A DNA stretch of 64,000 nt from Croceimicrobium sp965228705 (lineage in GTDB: Bacteria; Bacteroidota; Bacteroidia; Flavobacteriales; Schleiferiaceae), in assembly GCF_965228705.1 (NCBI RefSeq), contig NZ_OZ245832.1, forward strand, positions 2,356,001-2,420,000, written 5' to 3'. This document shows, one piece after another, positions 34,312-42,867 of the stretch. The notes beneath the pieces are model-generated. The model saw only the letters and a program-made list of their open reading frames with translations, searched no databases and was not told the DNA's origin. How positions within the stretch are numbered: position 1 is the stretch's first letter; every line of letters starts with the position of its first letter. Both the position numbers and the translations under genes were made by a program.

Positions 34312-35535
34312 ATGCATACCGAAAAAATTCGTTTTAAAAGCTCAGAAGGACATGAACTTGCTGGAGTTCTAGACCGGGCACCAGGCCTTATCCACGGACC
34401 TACCGCCCTCTTCGCCCATTGCTTTACTTGTGGAAAAGACCTTAAAGCCATTCGCAACTTATCCCTCGCTTTAGGACAGCATGGCATTAATACCCTGCGT
34501 TTCGACTTCACGGGTTTAGGCCAATCAGAAGGTGAATTTGGCAATACTAATTTCAGTTCCAATTTAGAGGATCTCATTGCCGCTGCCGAGTATTTAGAAT
34601 CGAGAAACTGCGCTCCTGAAATTCTCATTGGTCATTCCCTGGGCGGCGCCGCTGTTTTAATGGCCGCTCAAAGAATCCCCAGCGTAAAAGCGGTGGTTAC
34701 CATCGGAGCTCCATCAGAAGCCCATCATGTACAACATCTCTTTGAAGAAAAATTAGAAGAAATAAAAGGTAGCGGTGAGGCAAAGGTTTCCATTGGTGGT
34801 AGACCTTTTACCATAAAACGACAATTTATTCAGGATTTAGGGGCTTACAGTATTGGCCAAAAGCTAAGCAAGTGGCGGAATCGAGCCCTTTTGGTTCTGC
34901 ATTCACCCCAAGATCAAATTGTAGGAATCGAAAACGCCCGTGAAATTTATGAGGCTGCCCATCACCCCAAAAGCTTTGTTTCTTTAGATGGGGCTGATCA
35001 TCTGCTAAGCGATGAAGCAGACTCCCGTTATGTTGGCGAACTAATTGCCTCCTGGTCCGAGCGCTATTTAAGTAGTCAAAAATCTAATCCTCCTCTAAAA
35101 TCCGACAGTCTGGTTTTAGCGCAAATCGATCGGGAGCCCTATGTCAGTCAAATTAAAGCAGGGGACTTCTTGCTTTTGGCCGATGAACCAGAAGCTTTAG
35201 GCGGACAAAATCGCGGCCCTAATCCTTACGAATATCTGGCTTCTGCATTAGCCGCCTGCACGGTAATGACTCTTCGGATGTATGCAGACCGCAAAGCCTG
35301 GCCCCTGGAAGAAGCTCGGGTACACATCGACTTTGATGCCGATTATAAACAAGATGCCCTGGAATGCGAAAATCAAAAACCCAAACTGGGGAAATTTATT
35401 CGCCACATTGAGTTTATTGGTGATCTGGATGAAAAGCAAGAAGAACGCCTTTTGCAAATTGCCAATCGATGTCCCGTACATCGCAATTTGGAGGCCGGAA
35501 TGAGCATTGAAACAAAAAAAATGGCCAAGCCTTAA
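34312..35535 (+). CDS. Bifunctional alpha/beta hydrolase - OsmC family protein
   Basis: A 407-residue fusion known in several phyla. The N-terminal 250 residues are a serine hydrolase (FAHCFTCGKDL, nucleophile in GHSLGGAAVL, acid in LHSPQDQIV, His in GADHLL). The C-terminal 140 residues are an OsmC/Ohr-like domain with both redox cysteines, in LAACTVMTLRMY and NRCPVHRNLE. OsmC domains reduce organic peroxides by thiols, so the protein may process an ester-linked or lipid peroxide. The gene is alone, after an inverted repeat that could be a redox regulator's site. Confidence 0.85.
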   Translation: MHTEKIRFKSSEGHELAGVLDRAPGLIHGPTALFAHCFTCGKDLKAIRNLSLALGQHGINTLRFDFTGLGQSEGEFGNTNFSSNLEDLIAAAEYLESRNCAPEILIGHSLGGAAVLMAAQRIPSVKAVVTIGAPSEAHHVQHLFEEKLEEIKGSGEAKVSIGGRPFTIKRQFIQDLGAYSIGQKLSKWRNRALLVLHSPQDQIVGIENAREIYEAAHHPKSFVSLDGADHLLSDEADSRYVGELIASWSERYLSSQKSNPPLKSDSLVLAQIDREPYVSQIKAGDFLLLADEPEALGGQNRGPNPYEYLASALAACTVMTLRMYADRKAWPLEEARVHIDFDADYKQDALECENQKPKLGKFIRHIEFIGDLDEKQEERLLQIANRCPVHRNLEAGMSIETKKMAKP

Positions 35536-35592
35536 CTTCTGCTTAATATCCGCTTAATAAATTTTTAATTTTGTGCTCCGCGAAAATGGAGC

Positions 35593-36252
35593 ATGACTCG
35601 ACTTACAATCTTTAGCCTGGATACGGTAGTCCGATATTCGGAAACCAATCTGCGAAAGCTTCTCTTTCAATTAATTAGCGAGAGGGAAGAGATCAGTTTG
35701 GAAACTGACCCTGCTCCGGAAATCCGCAATTTTCAGGTTCTTCTGAATCACATCTATCAAAAGGAAATTAAGAAAGAGCTGGGGGAAGAGCTTCTTCATA
35801 CCTATCACAAAGCTTTCAAAAAGGCCGTAAAGAAAAACTATCTGGATGATGAAGATGCCTTCGAAGTAAGACCAGGAGTACAAAGTCTCTTTGGTCAGAT
35901 GGAAAAGGAGAAAAAATGGAAATTCGGGATCACCAGTGACCTTTGGGAAGATGCCACCCAGTTCCTCTTACAATCCTGTGGAGTATTTAGCAAAGATAAG
36001 CTCACCATCTGCGCTGAAACCGCGCCGGATCGCAATGCCCAAATGGAAATTCTGGCCAGTAGAGCACAGAAAAAAGATCAAGGCCTTAAAATTTTTGTGG
36101 TCTGCCTTAATGGTGAAAAGCCCGAATTAAGTAAGGAGTTTAAGGTCATCCGCCCCAAGGCATCCGACAAAGAGAGTAATTACTACGTCTACCCCAAGTT
36201 TAACGAGCTCTTTAAACTCAAAAAGAAAAATAAGAAGAGTCGCAGCAAGTAG
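35593..36252 (+). CDS. HAD-like protein with degenerate active site
   Basis: A 219-residue protein with the outline of the haloacid dehalogenase superfamily: motif I FSLDTVV at residues 7-13, a helical cap, motif II GITSDLW and a Lys-rich C-terminus. In motif I the nucleophilic Asp of the usual DxD is Ser8, while the second Asp (Asp10) stays. Phosphoryl transfer by the normal route should therefore fail; it may be a binding protein or a pseudo-enzyme. A -7 box TAATTTTG lies 23 bases before the ATG. Assignment rests on weak motifs. Confidence 0.55.
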   Translation: MTRLTIFSLDTVVRYSETNLRKLLFQLISEREEISLETDPAPEIRNFQVLLNHIYQKEIKKELGEELLHTYHKAFKKAVKKNYLDDEDAFEVRPGVQSLFGQMEKEKKWKFGITSDLWEDATQFLLQSCGVFSKDKLTICAETAPDRNAQMEILASRAQKKDQGLKIFVVCLNGEKPELSKEFKVIRPKASDKESNYYVYPKFNELFKLKKKNKKSRSK

Positions 36253-36284
36253 ACTTAAACGCTTGAGATTGAATTTGTCTTTGC

Positions 36285-36292
36285 TACATTTA
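36285..36292 (+). promoter_or_regulatory. Possible -7 box of the aldehyde dehydrogenase gene
   Basis: TACATTTA differs from TAnnTTTG in the last base and ends four bases before the ATG at 36297. Confidence 0.3.
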
Positions 36293-36296
36293 AGCA

Positions 36297-37721
36297 ATGC
36301 TAAAAGCTATGTCTCAAGTCCCCCTCTACCGCTCCGACCTTAGCTCCGACGATCTGCAGAAAATCTTTCAAGATCAGAAGGACTTCTTTCGTATGGGTAA
36401 AACCTACGAACTACACTTTCGTCGAACTCAGCTCAAGAAATTAAAATCCCTCTTAAAGGAATACGAAGAAGACCTCCTGGAAGCCCTGGCCCTTGATTTT
36501 GGCAAACCGGCTTTTGAGGCTTATGCCTCTGAAATTGGCTTCTTGCATGAAGAAATCAATCACCTTCTTAAGAACCTAAGATCTTGGGCTCGACCAAAAC
36601 GAATGCCCAGCCCAATCAGTACCTGGCCTTCTCGTTCTTACAGCATCCCACAACCAAAGGGTATTTGTTTGATCATCGGCCCATGGAATTACCCAATAAT
36701 GCTTCTCTTAGCCCCCATGGCTGCGGCTTTAGCTGCTGGAAACACCGTATTTGTAAAACCGCCTGAGCAATGTCCAAACAGCTCTAACCTTATTTGCCAA
36801 TTACTCACTGAAAATTTTGACCAAGAACTGGTAAGCGTAGTACAAGGTCCTGGTCATGAAGTAATTCCACCCCTACTGGAACAACATCGTTTTGACCACA
36901 TCTTCTTTACAGGCAGCACCGTTGTGGGCCGAAAAATCGCTGAATTAGCGGCCCCAAAATTAACACCTTGTACCCTCGAGTTGGGAGGCAAAAGCCCGGT
37001 CGTGATTGATCGCAGCGCAAACCTTAAAGTCGCTGCACGACGCATTGCCTTTGGCAAATGGCTTAATGCCGGCCAAACCTGCGTAGCCCCTGATTATGTA
37101 TTAGTACAGCGTGATGTTAGGGACAATTTCCTTGAGGAAATGAAAAACTGCTTAAAGGAGTTTTACCCACAGGGCGCACTTAATAGCCCGGATTATACGG
37201 CTCTCATCCATGAGCAACACTATCAAAAACAAGTAAGTTATTTAGAGCAGGGCGAATTGTATTTCGGAGGAGAGCAGGATGCTAAAAATTTAAAAATAGC
37301 TCCAAGCCTAATTCTCGAGCCCCAGCTGGATAGCCCCTTAATGCAGGAAGAGATTTTCGGCCCTATCTTGCCAATATTGGCCTTCGATTTTAAGGAAGAG
37401 GCCTTAGAGATTATCGAGCGAAACCCCAACCCATTGGCCTTCTATCTATTTAGTCAAGATCGTGAAATTCAAAAGTATTGGAATCAATTGCCTTTCGGCG
37501 GAGGGGCTATAAACAATACCATTGTGCATCTTGCTAATCCTCGTTTGCCTTTCGGCGGAATTGGCCAAAGCGGTTATGGTCACTACCATGGAAAATATGG
37601 CTTCGACACTTTTTCCCATCACAAAGCACTGATGAAATCGGGCACCTGGTTCGATCTCAAACAAAAGTACCCGCCCTATAGCAGCTTTGCATTTAAGCTG
37701 GTAAAATGGCTGATGTCGTAA
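36297..37721 (+). CDS. Aldehyde dehydrogenase (class 3-like)
   Basis: A 474-residue NAD(P)-dependent aldehyde dehydrogenase that oxidises aldehydes to acids. Visible features: GPWNYPIMLLLAPMAAALAAGN, FFTGSTVVGRKIAELA, the catalytic Glu in TLELGGKSPVVID, the nucleophile Cys in NAGQTCVAPDYV and the EEIFGPILP segment. The C-terminal end FDTFSHHKALMKSGTWFDLKQKYPPYSS with a hydrophobic tail (FAFKLVKWLMS) matches fatty-aldehyde/ALDH3-type enzymes that sit at the membrane. It is monocistronic, ending at a terminator shared with the opposing gene. Confidence 0.9.
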   Translation: MLKAMSQVPLYRSDLSSDDLQKIFQDQKDFFRMGKTYELHFRRTQLKKLKSLLKEYEEDLLEALALDFGKPAFEAYASEIGFLHEEINHLLKNLRSWARPKRMPSPISTWPSRSYSIPQPKGICLIIGPWNYPIMLLLAPMAAALAAGNTVFVKPPEQCPNSSNLICQLLTENFDQELVSVVQGPGHEVIPPLLEQHRFDHIFFTGSTVVGRKIAELAAPKLTPCTLELGGKSPVVIDRSANLKVAARRIAFGKWLNAGQTCVAPDYVLVQRDVRDNFLEEMKNCLKEFYPQGALNSPDYTALIHEQHYQKQVSYLEQGELYFGGEQDAKNLKIAPSLILEPQLDSPLMQEEIFGPILPILAFDFKEEALEIIERNPNPLAFYLFSQDREIQKYWNQLPFGGGAINNTIVHLANPRLPFGGIGQSGYGHYHGKYGFDTFSHHKALMKSGTWFDLKQKYPPYSSFAFKLVKWLMS

Positions 37722-37729
37722 ATTAAAAA

Positions 37730-37755
37730 AGGCGATCCAAAAAAATGAATCGCCT
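37730..37755 (-). terminator. Terminator between aldehyde dehydrogenase and the 37764 gene
   Basis: AGGCGAT / ATCGCCT stem with an A-rich 12-base loop. On the minus strand the stem is followed by TTTTTT, so it best ends the transcript from 37764-38651; it may also stop the opposing gene. Confidence 0.6.
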
Positions 37756-37763
37756 ATGAAATA

Positions 37764-38129
37764 TTAAATCATGAAATGCGAATTGGGATGATCACTATCG
37801 ATATTCGCTAAAAACTCGAGCACCGTATCCTGATAAGGATCTTTAAAGTAATACTCCAGATAATAACGTCGATCATCACTTCCCTGCAGGGCTAAAAGGT
37901 ATTTAGGTACCATTTTCCCATTGGAAGGACTGAGGTAAGAGTCCTTTTCCAGAAATCGATGCACCTTCCAAATTTTCATATGGGCCGGATCATACAAGCG
38001 ACCATCCGGACCTTTAGCTCTCTGTGGATTTAAGACTTGTAAGGATTCATCAAAACCCTGCTTGGCTAATTGATTTTTACAACGTTGCCAGGAAGAATAG
38101 GGATCGGTATTCGCGCTCTTCAATTCCAT
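37764..38129 (-). CDS. Small cytosolic protein of unknown function
   Basis: A 121-residue soluble protein, rich in Tyr, Lys and Asp (PKYLLALQGSDDRRYYLEYYFKDPYQDTVLEFLANID). No signal or membrane segment and no family recognised. It begins nine bases after the dps stop on the same strand and ends at a terminator, so it is co-transcribed with dps and may serve in stress physiology. Confidence 0.55.
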   Translation of the reverse strand: MELKSANTDPYSSWQRCKNQLAKQGFDESLQVLNPQRAKGPDGRLYDPAHMKIWKVHRFLEKDSYLSPSNGKMVPKYLLALQGSDDRRYYLEYYFKDPYQDTVLEFLANIDSDHPNSHFMI

Positions 38130-38138
38130 GCTTTTTTT

Positions 38139-38651
38139 TTATTGTTCAATAAAACTTCTCCACATCCAGGCGGCCTTTTCATGTACAGTAAGGCGCTCGG
38201 TCATGAGGTCTACCGTCACTTCATCACTGTGTTGATCGGCCTTTGACAAGGCTTCGCGCATGTTGCGGATTAAATTTTCGTGAGAGCGCAATAAATCAGC
38301 GGCCATTTCCAAAGCCGAAATTCCGCTTTTTGCTTCTTCAATTTTACTAATCTGACTGTAGGTTTTAAAGCTACCGGGTGCATCAAAACCCAGAGCCCGT
38401 ATGCGTTCGGCGATTTCATCAATTGCGGCAAACAAATCTTCATATTGGGCTTCGGTAAGGTCATGCATACTTTTAAAAAGCGGACCTTTTACATTCCAAT
38501 GGTAGTTATGGGTTTTGAGCATCAGGAGGTAATGATCAGCCAGAATCTCGTTTAAGTGCTCTACAATTCCCGCTCTCCCATCTTCCGATAGTCCGGTTTC
38601 GAGTTTCACATTTCGATGTTCCGTTTTAAGATCTAGCTCTTGTAAGCTCAT
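38139..38651 (-). CDS. dps: Dps-like DNA-binding ferritin
   Basis: A 170-residue Dps/ferritin-like protein that oxidises and stores iron with peroxide and protects DNA. The ferroxidase ligands His51, His63, Asp78 and Glu82 are all present in HNYHWNVKGPLFKSMHDL and AIDEIAERI, at the same numbers as in E. coli Dps. The N-terminal tail (LQELDLKTEHRNVKLETGL) has several Lys/Arg for DNA contact. A perfect palindrome TTCTAATATTAGAA lies 23 bases upstream and may bind a PerR/Fur-like peroxide regulator. The gene heads a two-gene transcript. Confidence 0.9.
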   Translation of the reverse strand: MSLQELDLKTEHRNVKLETGLSEDGRAGIVEHLNEILADHYLLMLKTHNYHWNVKGPLFKSMHDLTEAQYEDLFAAIDEIAERIRALGFDAPGSFKTYSQISKIEEAKSGISALEMAADLLRSHENLIRNMREALSKADQHSDEVTVDLMTERLTVHEKAAWMWRSFIEQ

Positions 38652-38673
38652 AATATTATTTATTCATTTTTGA

Positions 38674-38687
38674 TTCTAATATTAGAA
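38674..38687. promoter_or_regulatory. Palindrome upstream of dps
   Basis: TTCTAATATTAGAA is a perfect 14-bp palindrome. It resembles PerR/Fur-type boxes (TTATAAT-n-ATTATAA) without the central base, in a position suited to controlling dps. Confidence 0.5.
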
Positions 38688-38765
38688 CCGTAGAATACAT
38701 AATTTGTTCAGGTAATTTTCAGGTTTTAAATTATTTACCCTTAACCTACTAAACAAAGCATTTAA

Positions 38766-39041
38766 ATGAAAAGCCTAAAAATCAAAGTTAGAGGCACAGT
38801 TCAAGGCGTATATTTTCGCAAATACACTCAAGCCAAAGCCGAAGAATTAGGCCTAAAAGGCTGGGTCGCTAATCGAGTGGATGGTTCAGTTGATATTCTG
38901 GCAATGGGTAAGGCCGATACTATGCTACAGTTCCAAAAGTGGCTGTGGACGGGCTCACCCGGTTCCATGGTAGGCAGTGTAGCTGTAGAAGAAACGAATC
39001 CTCAGGAACTTGAAGGCTTTAGCATTATCGATACCTTCTAG
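38766..39041 (+). CDS. acyP: Acylphosphatase
   Basis: A 91-residue enzyme hydrolysing acyl phosphates such as acetyl phosphate. The family signature is complete: VRGTVQGVYFRKYTQAKAEELGLKGWVANRVDGSVDI, with the catalytic Arg in VYFR and Asn in WVANR. Cytoplasmic, normal length. It lies 17 bases before rbfA, but a -7 box for rbfA overlaps the gap, so rbfA can also be expressed alone. Confidence 0.9.
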   Translation: MKSLKIKVRGTVQGVYFRKYTQAKAEELGLKGWVANRVDGSVDILAMGKADTMLQFQKWLWTGSPGSMVGSVAVEETNPQELEGFSIIDTF

Positions 39042-39046
39042 ATTCG

Positions 39047-39054
39047 TAATTTTG
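39047..39054 (+). promoter_or_regulatory. -7 box of rbfA
   Basis: TAATTTTG matches TAnnTTTG and ends four bases before the rbfA ATG at 39059. Confidence 0.5.
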
Positions 39055-39058
39055 CGGC

Positions 39059-39418
39059 ATGGATGCAAGCAGACTGGATAGATTGGAGCGCCAAGTTCAA
39101 AAGGACCTGGCTGAAATATTTCGCGAAATCGCACAGAATCAATTTCGCGGGATCGTATTTACTGTAACCCGGGTGCGCATTAGCCCCGACCTTTCCATTG
39201 GCCGAGTAAATATCAGCCTCTTTCCAGTTAAGGATAAAGCCCTGGTTTTAGATTGGATCAAAGAACATGGTAGCCTTATCAAAGATCGTTTGGTACGCAA
39301 AATGAAAGGCAGCTTACGAAAAGTGCCTGAGTTCTATTTTTACCTTGACGAATCCGTTGACGCCGAAGCGGAAATTGACCGCATTTTAAAGCAAGGCGGC
39401 GACAGCCCCATTAAGTAA
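39059..39418 (+). CDS. rbfA: 30S ribosome-binding factor RbfA
   Basis: A 119-residue KH-fold protein that binds 30S precursors and helps mature the 16S rRNA 5' end. It shows the typical order: RLERQVQKDLAEIFRE helix, FTVTRVRISPDLSIGRVNISLFP strands and the C-terminal RKVPEFYFYLDESVDAEAEIDRIL. Cytoplasmic. Its stop is two bases before the permease start, giving a tight rbfA-lolE-type pair conserved in many Bacteroidota. The transcript may begin at or next to the ATG. Confidence 0.9.
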   Translation: MDASRLDRLERQVQKDLAEIFREIAQNQFRGIVFTVTRVRISPDLSIGRVNISLFPVKDKALVLDWIKEHGSLIKDRLVRKMKGSLRKVPEFYFYLDESVDAEAEIDRILKQGGDSPIK

Positions 39419-39420
39419 TC

Positions 39421-40626
39421 TTGAACTTTAGCCGCTACATAGCCTGGCGCTATTTCTTTGCCAAAAGCAGTAGCAATGCCGTGAATATTATAACCGCTAT
39501 TTCACTTAGCGGGATTTTAGTAGGCAGTGCGGCATTAATCATCGTTTTATCGGCCTTTAACGGATTGGAAAATCTGGTGAGAGGCTTTTATCAGGACTTT
39601 GACCCCGATTTAAAAGTGCTTCCCGCGGAGGGCAAATTTTTTGCTGAAGCGGATGTCACCAAGGTATTAAGCAGCCAAGACTTCATTGCTCAGTATTCGC
39701 GAGTAATGGAAGAAAAAGCTCTTTTTAATTTTCGGGATAAGGATTATATCGCCAGTCTTAAAGGAGTAGATCATCACTATTCTGAGGTAAATGCCATTGA
39801 AGATTATGTTCCCTTTGGCTCCTATCCCCTTAACCAAGACGAATCAGTTCCTACTGGCATAATTGGTGCGGGCGTAGCTTATTATTTAGGCTTTAGCCGA
39901 TCCGATTTTCAAGAGCCGGTTAACATTTTTATTCCACGCGACATAGGTCAGGTAAGCACCGAGAGCTTTCGCTCGGAGCGCATTTACCCCATGGGCATCT
40001 ATTCCATTCAGCCAGAGTTTGACGAGCAGTTTATTATTTGTCCCCTCGAGTTTTGCCAAAAGCTATTGGAACGACCCGGCATGCTAAGTGGAGTCGAAGT
40101 TGCGCTGAATCCAGATGCAGATCTCTATGCCGCACAAGAAAAATTACAAGCCGAACTTGGCCCCGAGTTTAAAGTACTTACCCGCGATGAACTCCAGGCA
40201 GGGTTCTTAAAAGTAATGCGTACAGAAGGACTCTTCACCTTTTTGATCTTTGCGCTAATTCTCACCATCGCCACTTTTACTATTGCCGGGAGCTTAACCA
40301 TGATCATGTTTGAAAAGCGCGCCAACCTTTTCACCCTATGGTCTATGGGTACCCCTATTAAGAGTTTGCGAAAAGTGATTCTGCAATTGGGTTTGATCAT
40401 CACCTTTAGCGGTGGCCTTACCGGAATATTCTTAGGTAGCCTAATTGTATTTGGACAGGAGCATTTCCAGTGGATTTCGGTGGGCGAAGGTTATATTGTA
40501 GATGCCTATCCTGTAGCCTTAAAGTTTCAGGATGTTCTCCTCGCCACTTTTACAATATTCATTTTAGGATTTTTAAGCTCCTGGCTCAGTGCCCGCCGCT
40601 TAAACCTTAAGCTCTTACGCTCCTAG
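39421..40626 (+). CDS. FtsX-like ABC transporter permease (LolC/LolE type)
   Basis: A 401-residue permease with four membrane segments: one near the N-terminus (IITAISLSGILVGSAALIIVLSAFNG), a large periplasmic domain (about residues 45-255), then three at the C-terminus (GLFTFLIFALILTIATFTIAGSLTMIMFEKRANLFTLWSMG and following). This matches the LolC/E family, which moves lipoproteins from the inner membrane to the LolA chaperone. Start is TTG at 39421, two bases after rbfA. Its stop overlaps the convergent dusB stop by four bases. Confidence 0.85.
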   Translation: MNFSRYIAWRYFFAKSSSNAVNIITAISLSGILVGSAALIIVLSAFNGLENLVRGFYQDFDPDLKVLPAEGKFFAEADVTKVLSSQDFIAQYSRVMEEKALFNFRDKDYIASLKGVDHHYSEVNAIEDYVPFGSYPLNQDESVPTGIIGAGVAYYLGFSRSDFQEPVNIFIPRDIGQVSTESFRSERIYPMGIYSIQPEFDEQFIICPLEFCQKLLERPGMLSGVEVALNPDADLYAAQEKLQAELGPEFKVLTRDELQAGFLKVMRTEGLFTFLIFALILTIATFTIAGSLTMIMFEKRANLFTLWSMGTPIKSLRKVILQLGLIITFSGGLTGIFLGSLIVFGQEHFQWISVGEGYIVDAYPVALKFQDVLLATFTIFILGFLSSWLSARRLNLKLLRS

Positions 40627-41624
40627 TAAGGATAGGCCATTTCCATATCTGCGAAGCGCTCCAAAATTTCATCGAGGGTATCGAAAATTTCTTCCGGTTC
40701 ATTGGAGGTCACCAATTTGGTACGGTATTCTTTAAAGTGAGAAATCCCCTTAAAGTAATTGGTATAATGACGGCGAGTTTCATTAATTCCCAATTGAGTG
40801 CCTTTCCAATCCAAGGCCATTTCGAAATGCGTACGACAAGCCTGTACTCTCTCCTCTAAAGTTGGAGGGGCCAGCATTTCACCCGTATTTAAATAGTGTT
40901 TAATTTCTCTGAAAATCCAAGGATAACCAATAGACGCTCTCCCAATCATTAGGCCGTCAACCCCATAGGTGTTTTTCATTTCCAGGGCTTTCTGAGGGCT
41001 ATCCACATCGCCATTGCCAAAAACCGGAATCTTCATGCGGGGATTGTTTTTCACATCCGCAATTAGTGACCAATCGGCACTGCCCTTATACATCTGCTTT
41101 CGCGTTCGACCGTGAATGGATATTGCCTGAATTCCAACATCCTGTAAACGTTCCGCCACTTCCACAATATACTTGGACTCTTCATCCCAACCCAGACGGG
41201 TTTTTACCGTTACCGGCTTATCTACGGCCTTTACAATTTCGGCGGTCATTTCCACCATTTTAGGGATGTCGCGCAGAATTCCTGCTCCGGCTCCCTTTCC
41301 CGCTACGTTTTTAACGGGACAGCCATAATTAATGTCTACAATATCCGGATTTGCCGCTGCTGAAATAGCCGCTGCTTCCCGCATAGAACTAATCTCATTT
41401 CCGAAAATCTGAATTCCCAAGGGGCGCTCATACTCAAAGAAATCGAGTTTTTGAACGCTTTTTCCGGCATCACGAATCAGTCCTTCGGAGGAAATAAACT
41501 CCGTAAACATCACATCCGCTCCGTGCTTTTTACACAAAGCTCTAAAGGGCGGATCACTCACATCTTCCATCGGCGCCAGCAAGAGAGGAAAATCTCCTAC
41601 TTCAACCGCTCCAATTTTAACCAC
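40623..41624 (-). CDS. dusB: tRNA dihydrouridine synthase DusB
   Basis: A 333-residue FMN enzyme that reduces uridine to dihydrouridine in the tRNA D-loop. Motifs: LLLAPMEDVSDPPFRALC, FGNEISSMREAA, DINYGCPVKNVAGKGAGAGIL with the catalytic Cys, KTRLGWDEES, SIHGRTRKQMYKG and FGNGDVDSPQKA. The first residues of the family align with VVKIGAVEVGDFP, so the GTG at 41624 is the best start. A -7 box TACTTTTG (41654 down to 41647) supports this, because the only upstream ATG would lie before the transcript begins. Confidence 0.9.
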   Translation of the reverse strand: MVKIGAVEVGDFPLLLAPMEDVSDPPFRALCKKHGADVMFTEFISSEGLIRDAGKSVQKLDFFEYERPLGIQIFGNEISSMREAAAISAAANPDIVDINYGCPVKNVAGKGAGAGILRDIPKMVEMTAEIVKAVDKPVTVKTRLGWDEESKYIVEVAERLQDVGIQAISIHGRTRKQMYKGSADWSLIADVKNNPRMKIPVFGNGDVDSPQKALEMKNTYGVDGLMIGRASIGYPWIFREIKHYLNTGEMLAPPTLEERVQACRTHFEMALDWKGTQLGINETRRHYTNYFKGISHFKEYRTKLVTSNEPEEIFDTLDEILERFADMEMAYPY

Positions 41625-41646
41625 AAGCGGGATTTTTAGAACTTTG

Positions 41647-41654
41647 CAAAAGTA
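41647..41654 (-). promoter_or_regulatory. -7 box of dusB
   Basis: TACTTTTG on the minus strand, 22 bases upstream of the GTG start at 41624. It decides the start by excluding the longer frame from 41672. Confidence 0.5.
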
Positions 41655-41671
41655 CAAAAGATGCTGCCACA

Positions 41672-42595
41672 ATGCTGAAAGGCCGATTTGCCCAAGAACC
41701 TCTGTATTCGCAACTGCTCCTTTTAGTAGGACTGGTCTTTGTAGGAATGTTATTTTTCACCACCCTGGGGGTTTTTATTGCCAGTGCCACCTTTGGTATC
41801 AGTCCAGAAGACGTATTGAGCATCTTCCAAAATCTGGATAAAGGAGCCGGTAGAGAAGTCTTTAAATTGGTGCAAAGCATCAACACGATTGGCAGCTATT
41901 TTATCCCTGCCTTAGTGGCTGCCTACCTTTTCGATCTTCAGCCCAAGCGCTTTATAGGTTCCGAAACCTTCCCCACGCCAGCCTGGCTCATTGTTGCTTG
42001 TTTGGTTCTCATGGCCTATAGTATGTCCGCCTTAAGCGACTTACTCTATCGCATAAGCAGCGCCTTCCCCTGGCCTGAATCTATTACCGCCAATATGGAA
42101 GATATGCAAGAGGTGATGCTGGGCACCTATTCCAATGTTTTAAACATGAAGGGCTTTGGCGATTTCCTTCACGTATTAATGGTAATGGCCGTTTTGCCAG
42201 CCATTGCAGAAGAGAGTTTATTCCGCGGGGTTTTACAACCCTTGCTACGTCGCAAATTAAATCCGCATATCGCGATCCTAATCACCAGCTTTGCCTTTTC
42301 AGCACTGCATCAGCAATACCTGGCCTTCTTATCCATTTTTGTATTAGGGATGCTATTAGGTTATCTGCGGGAATGGACCAATAGTATTTGGCCTTCTACC
42401 ATTTTACACTTCTTTAATAATGCCAGTATAGTGGTATTGGTTTACTTCTTTGATTTCGATTACAGAGAAGCTCTATCTGAAAACCAAGTTATTAATTGGG
42501 CGGAAACCGGAACCCTACTCGCAGTTCTCATCTTTAGTGTACTGCTCTTTGAGCGCCTCAGCCGAGGCTCCCGCGGTTGGAGTGGTTCTAAATAA
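41672..42595 (+). CDS. CPBP family intramembrane metalloprotease
   Basis: A 307-residue membrane protein with about eight hydrophobic segments and the CPBP (Rce1-like/Abi) signatures: EESLFRGVLQPLLR (EExxxR), FAFSALHQQYLAFLSIF (FxxxH) and ILHFFNNAS (HxxxN). Family members cleave inside or next to the membrane; substrates in Bacteroidota are unknown. Divergent from dusB; a weak -7 candidate GAACTTTG is at 41639. It is followed by the promoter of the cco operon. Confidence 0.85.
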   Translation: MLKGRFAQEPLYSQLLLLVGLVFVGMLFFTTLGVFIASATFGISPEDVLSIFQNLDKGAGREVFKLVQSINTIGSYFIPALVAAYLFDLQPKRFIGSETFPTPAWLIVACLVLMAYSMSALSDLLYRISSAFPWPESITANMEDMQEVMLGTYSNVLNMKGFGDFLHVLMVMAVLPAIAEESLFRGVLQPLLRRKLNPHIAILITSFAFSALHQQYLAFLSIFVLGMLLGYLREWTNSIWPSTILHFFNNASIVVLVYFFDFDYREALSENQVINWAETGTLLAVLIFSVLLFERLSRGSRGWSGSK

Positions 42596-42632
42596 GAATT
42601 CCAGACTCTGAAATGTCTGCTTTCGGCCAAAG

Positions 42633-42676
42633 CTGACAAAAATCATTTTATCCACTTAGGTGCCCCAATACTTTTG
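42633..42676 (+). promoter_or_regulatory. cco operon promoter with FNR-like box
   Basis: CTGACAAAAATCAT (42633-42646) is centred 29.5 bp upstream of the perfect -7 box TACTTTTG (42669-42676). Transcription should start near 42682, 18 bases before the ccoS ATG. This puts the box near -43, the usual place for FNR class II activation. Confidence 0.75.
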
Positions 42677-42699
42677 AAACACAAATTGAAGGGACACCT

Positions 42700-42864
42700 A
42701 TGTCGGCAATCTACATTCTCATCTCTATTAGTTTTCTCGTAGCTATTGGCTTTTTAGCGGCTTTCATCTGGAGCATTAAAAACGGCCAGTACGAGGACGA
42801 CTATTCCCCGAGTGTTCGAATGTTGAAAGACGATCATGCTCCGAACCACAGACCAAAATTGTAG
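42700..42864 (+). CDS. ccoS: cbb3 oxidase maturation protein CcoS
   Basis: A 54-residue single-pass membrane protein: MSAIYILISISFLVAIGFLAAFIWSIKNGQYEDDYSP. The hydrophobic helix followed by WSIKNGQYEDD is the CcoS signature. It is needed for insertion of haem and copper into the CcoN subunit. It begins the cco operon, its stop lying three bases before the ccoNO start. Confidence 0.9.
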   Translation: MSAIYILISISFLVAIGFLAAFIWSIKNGQYEDDYSPSVRMLKDDHAPNHRPKL

Positions 42865-42867
42865 ACT

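Noticed and set aside
35593..36252. Active HAD phosphatase
   Set aside because: The catalytic Asp of motif I is Ser.
41625..41672. Longer start for dusB
   Set aside because: The extra residues are not family-like and a perfect -7 box at 41654-41647 lies within them.
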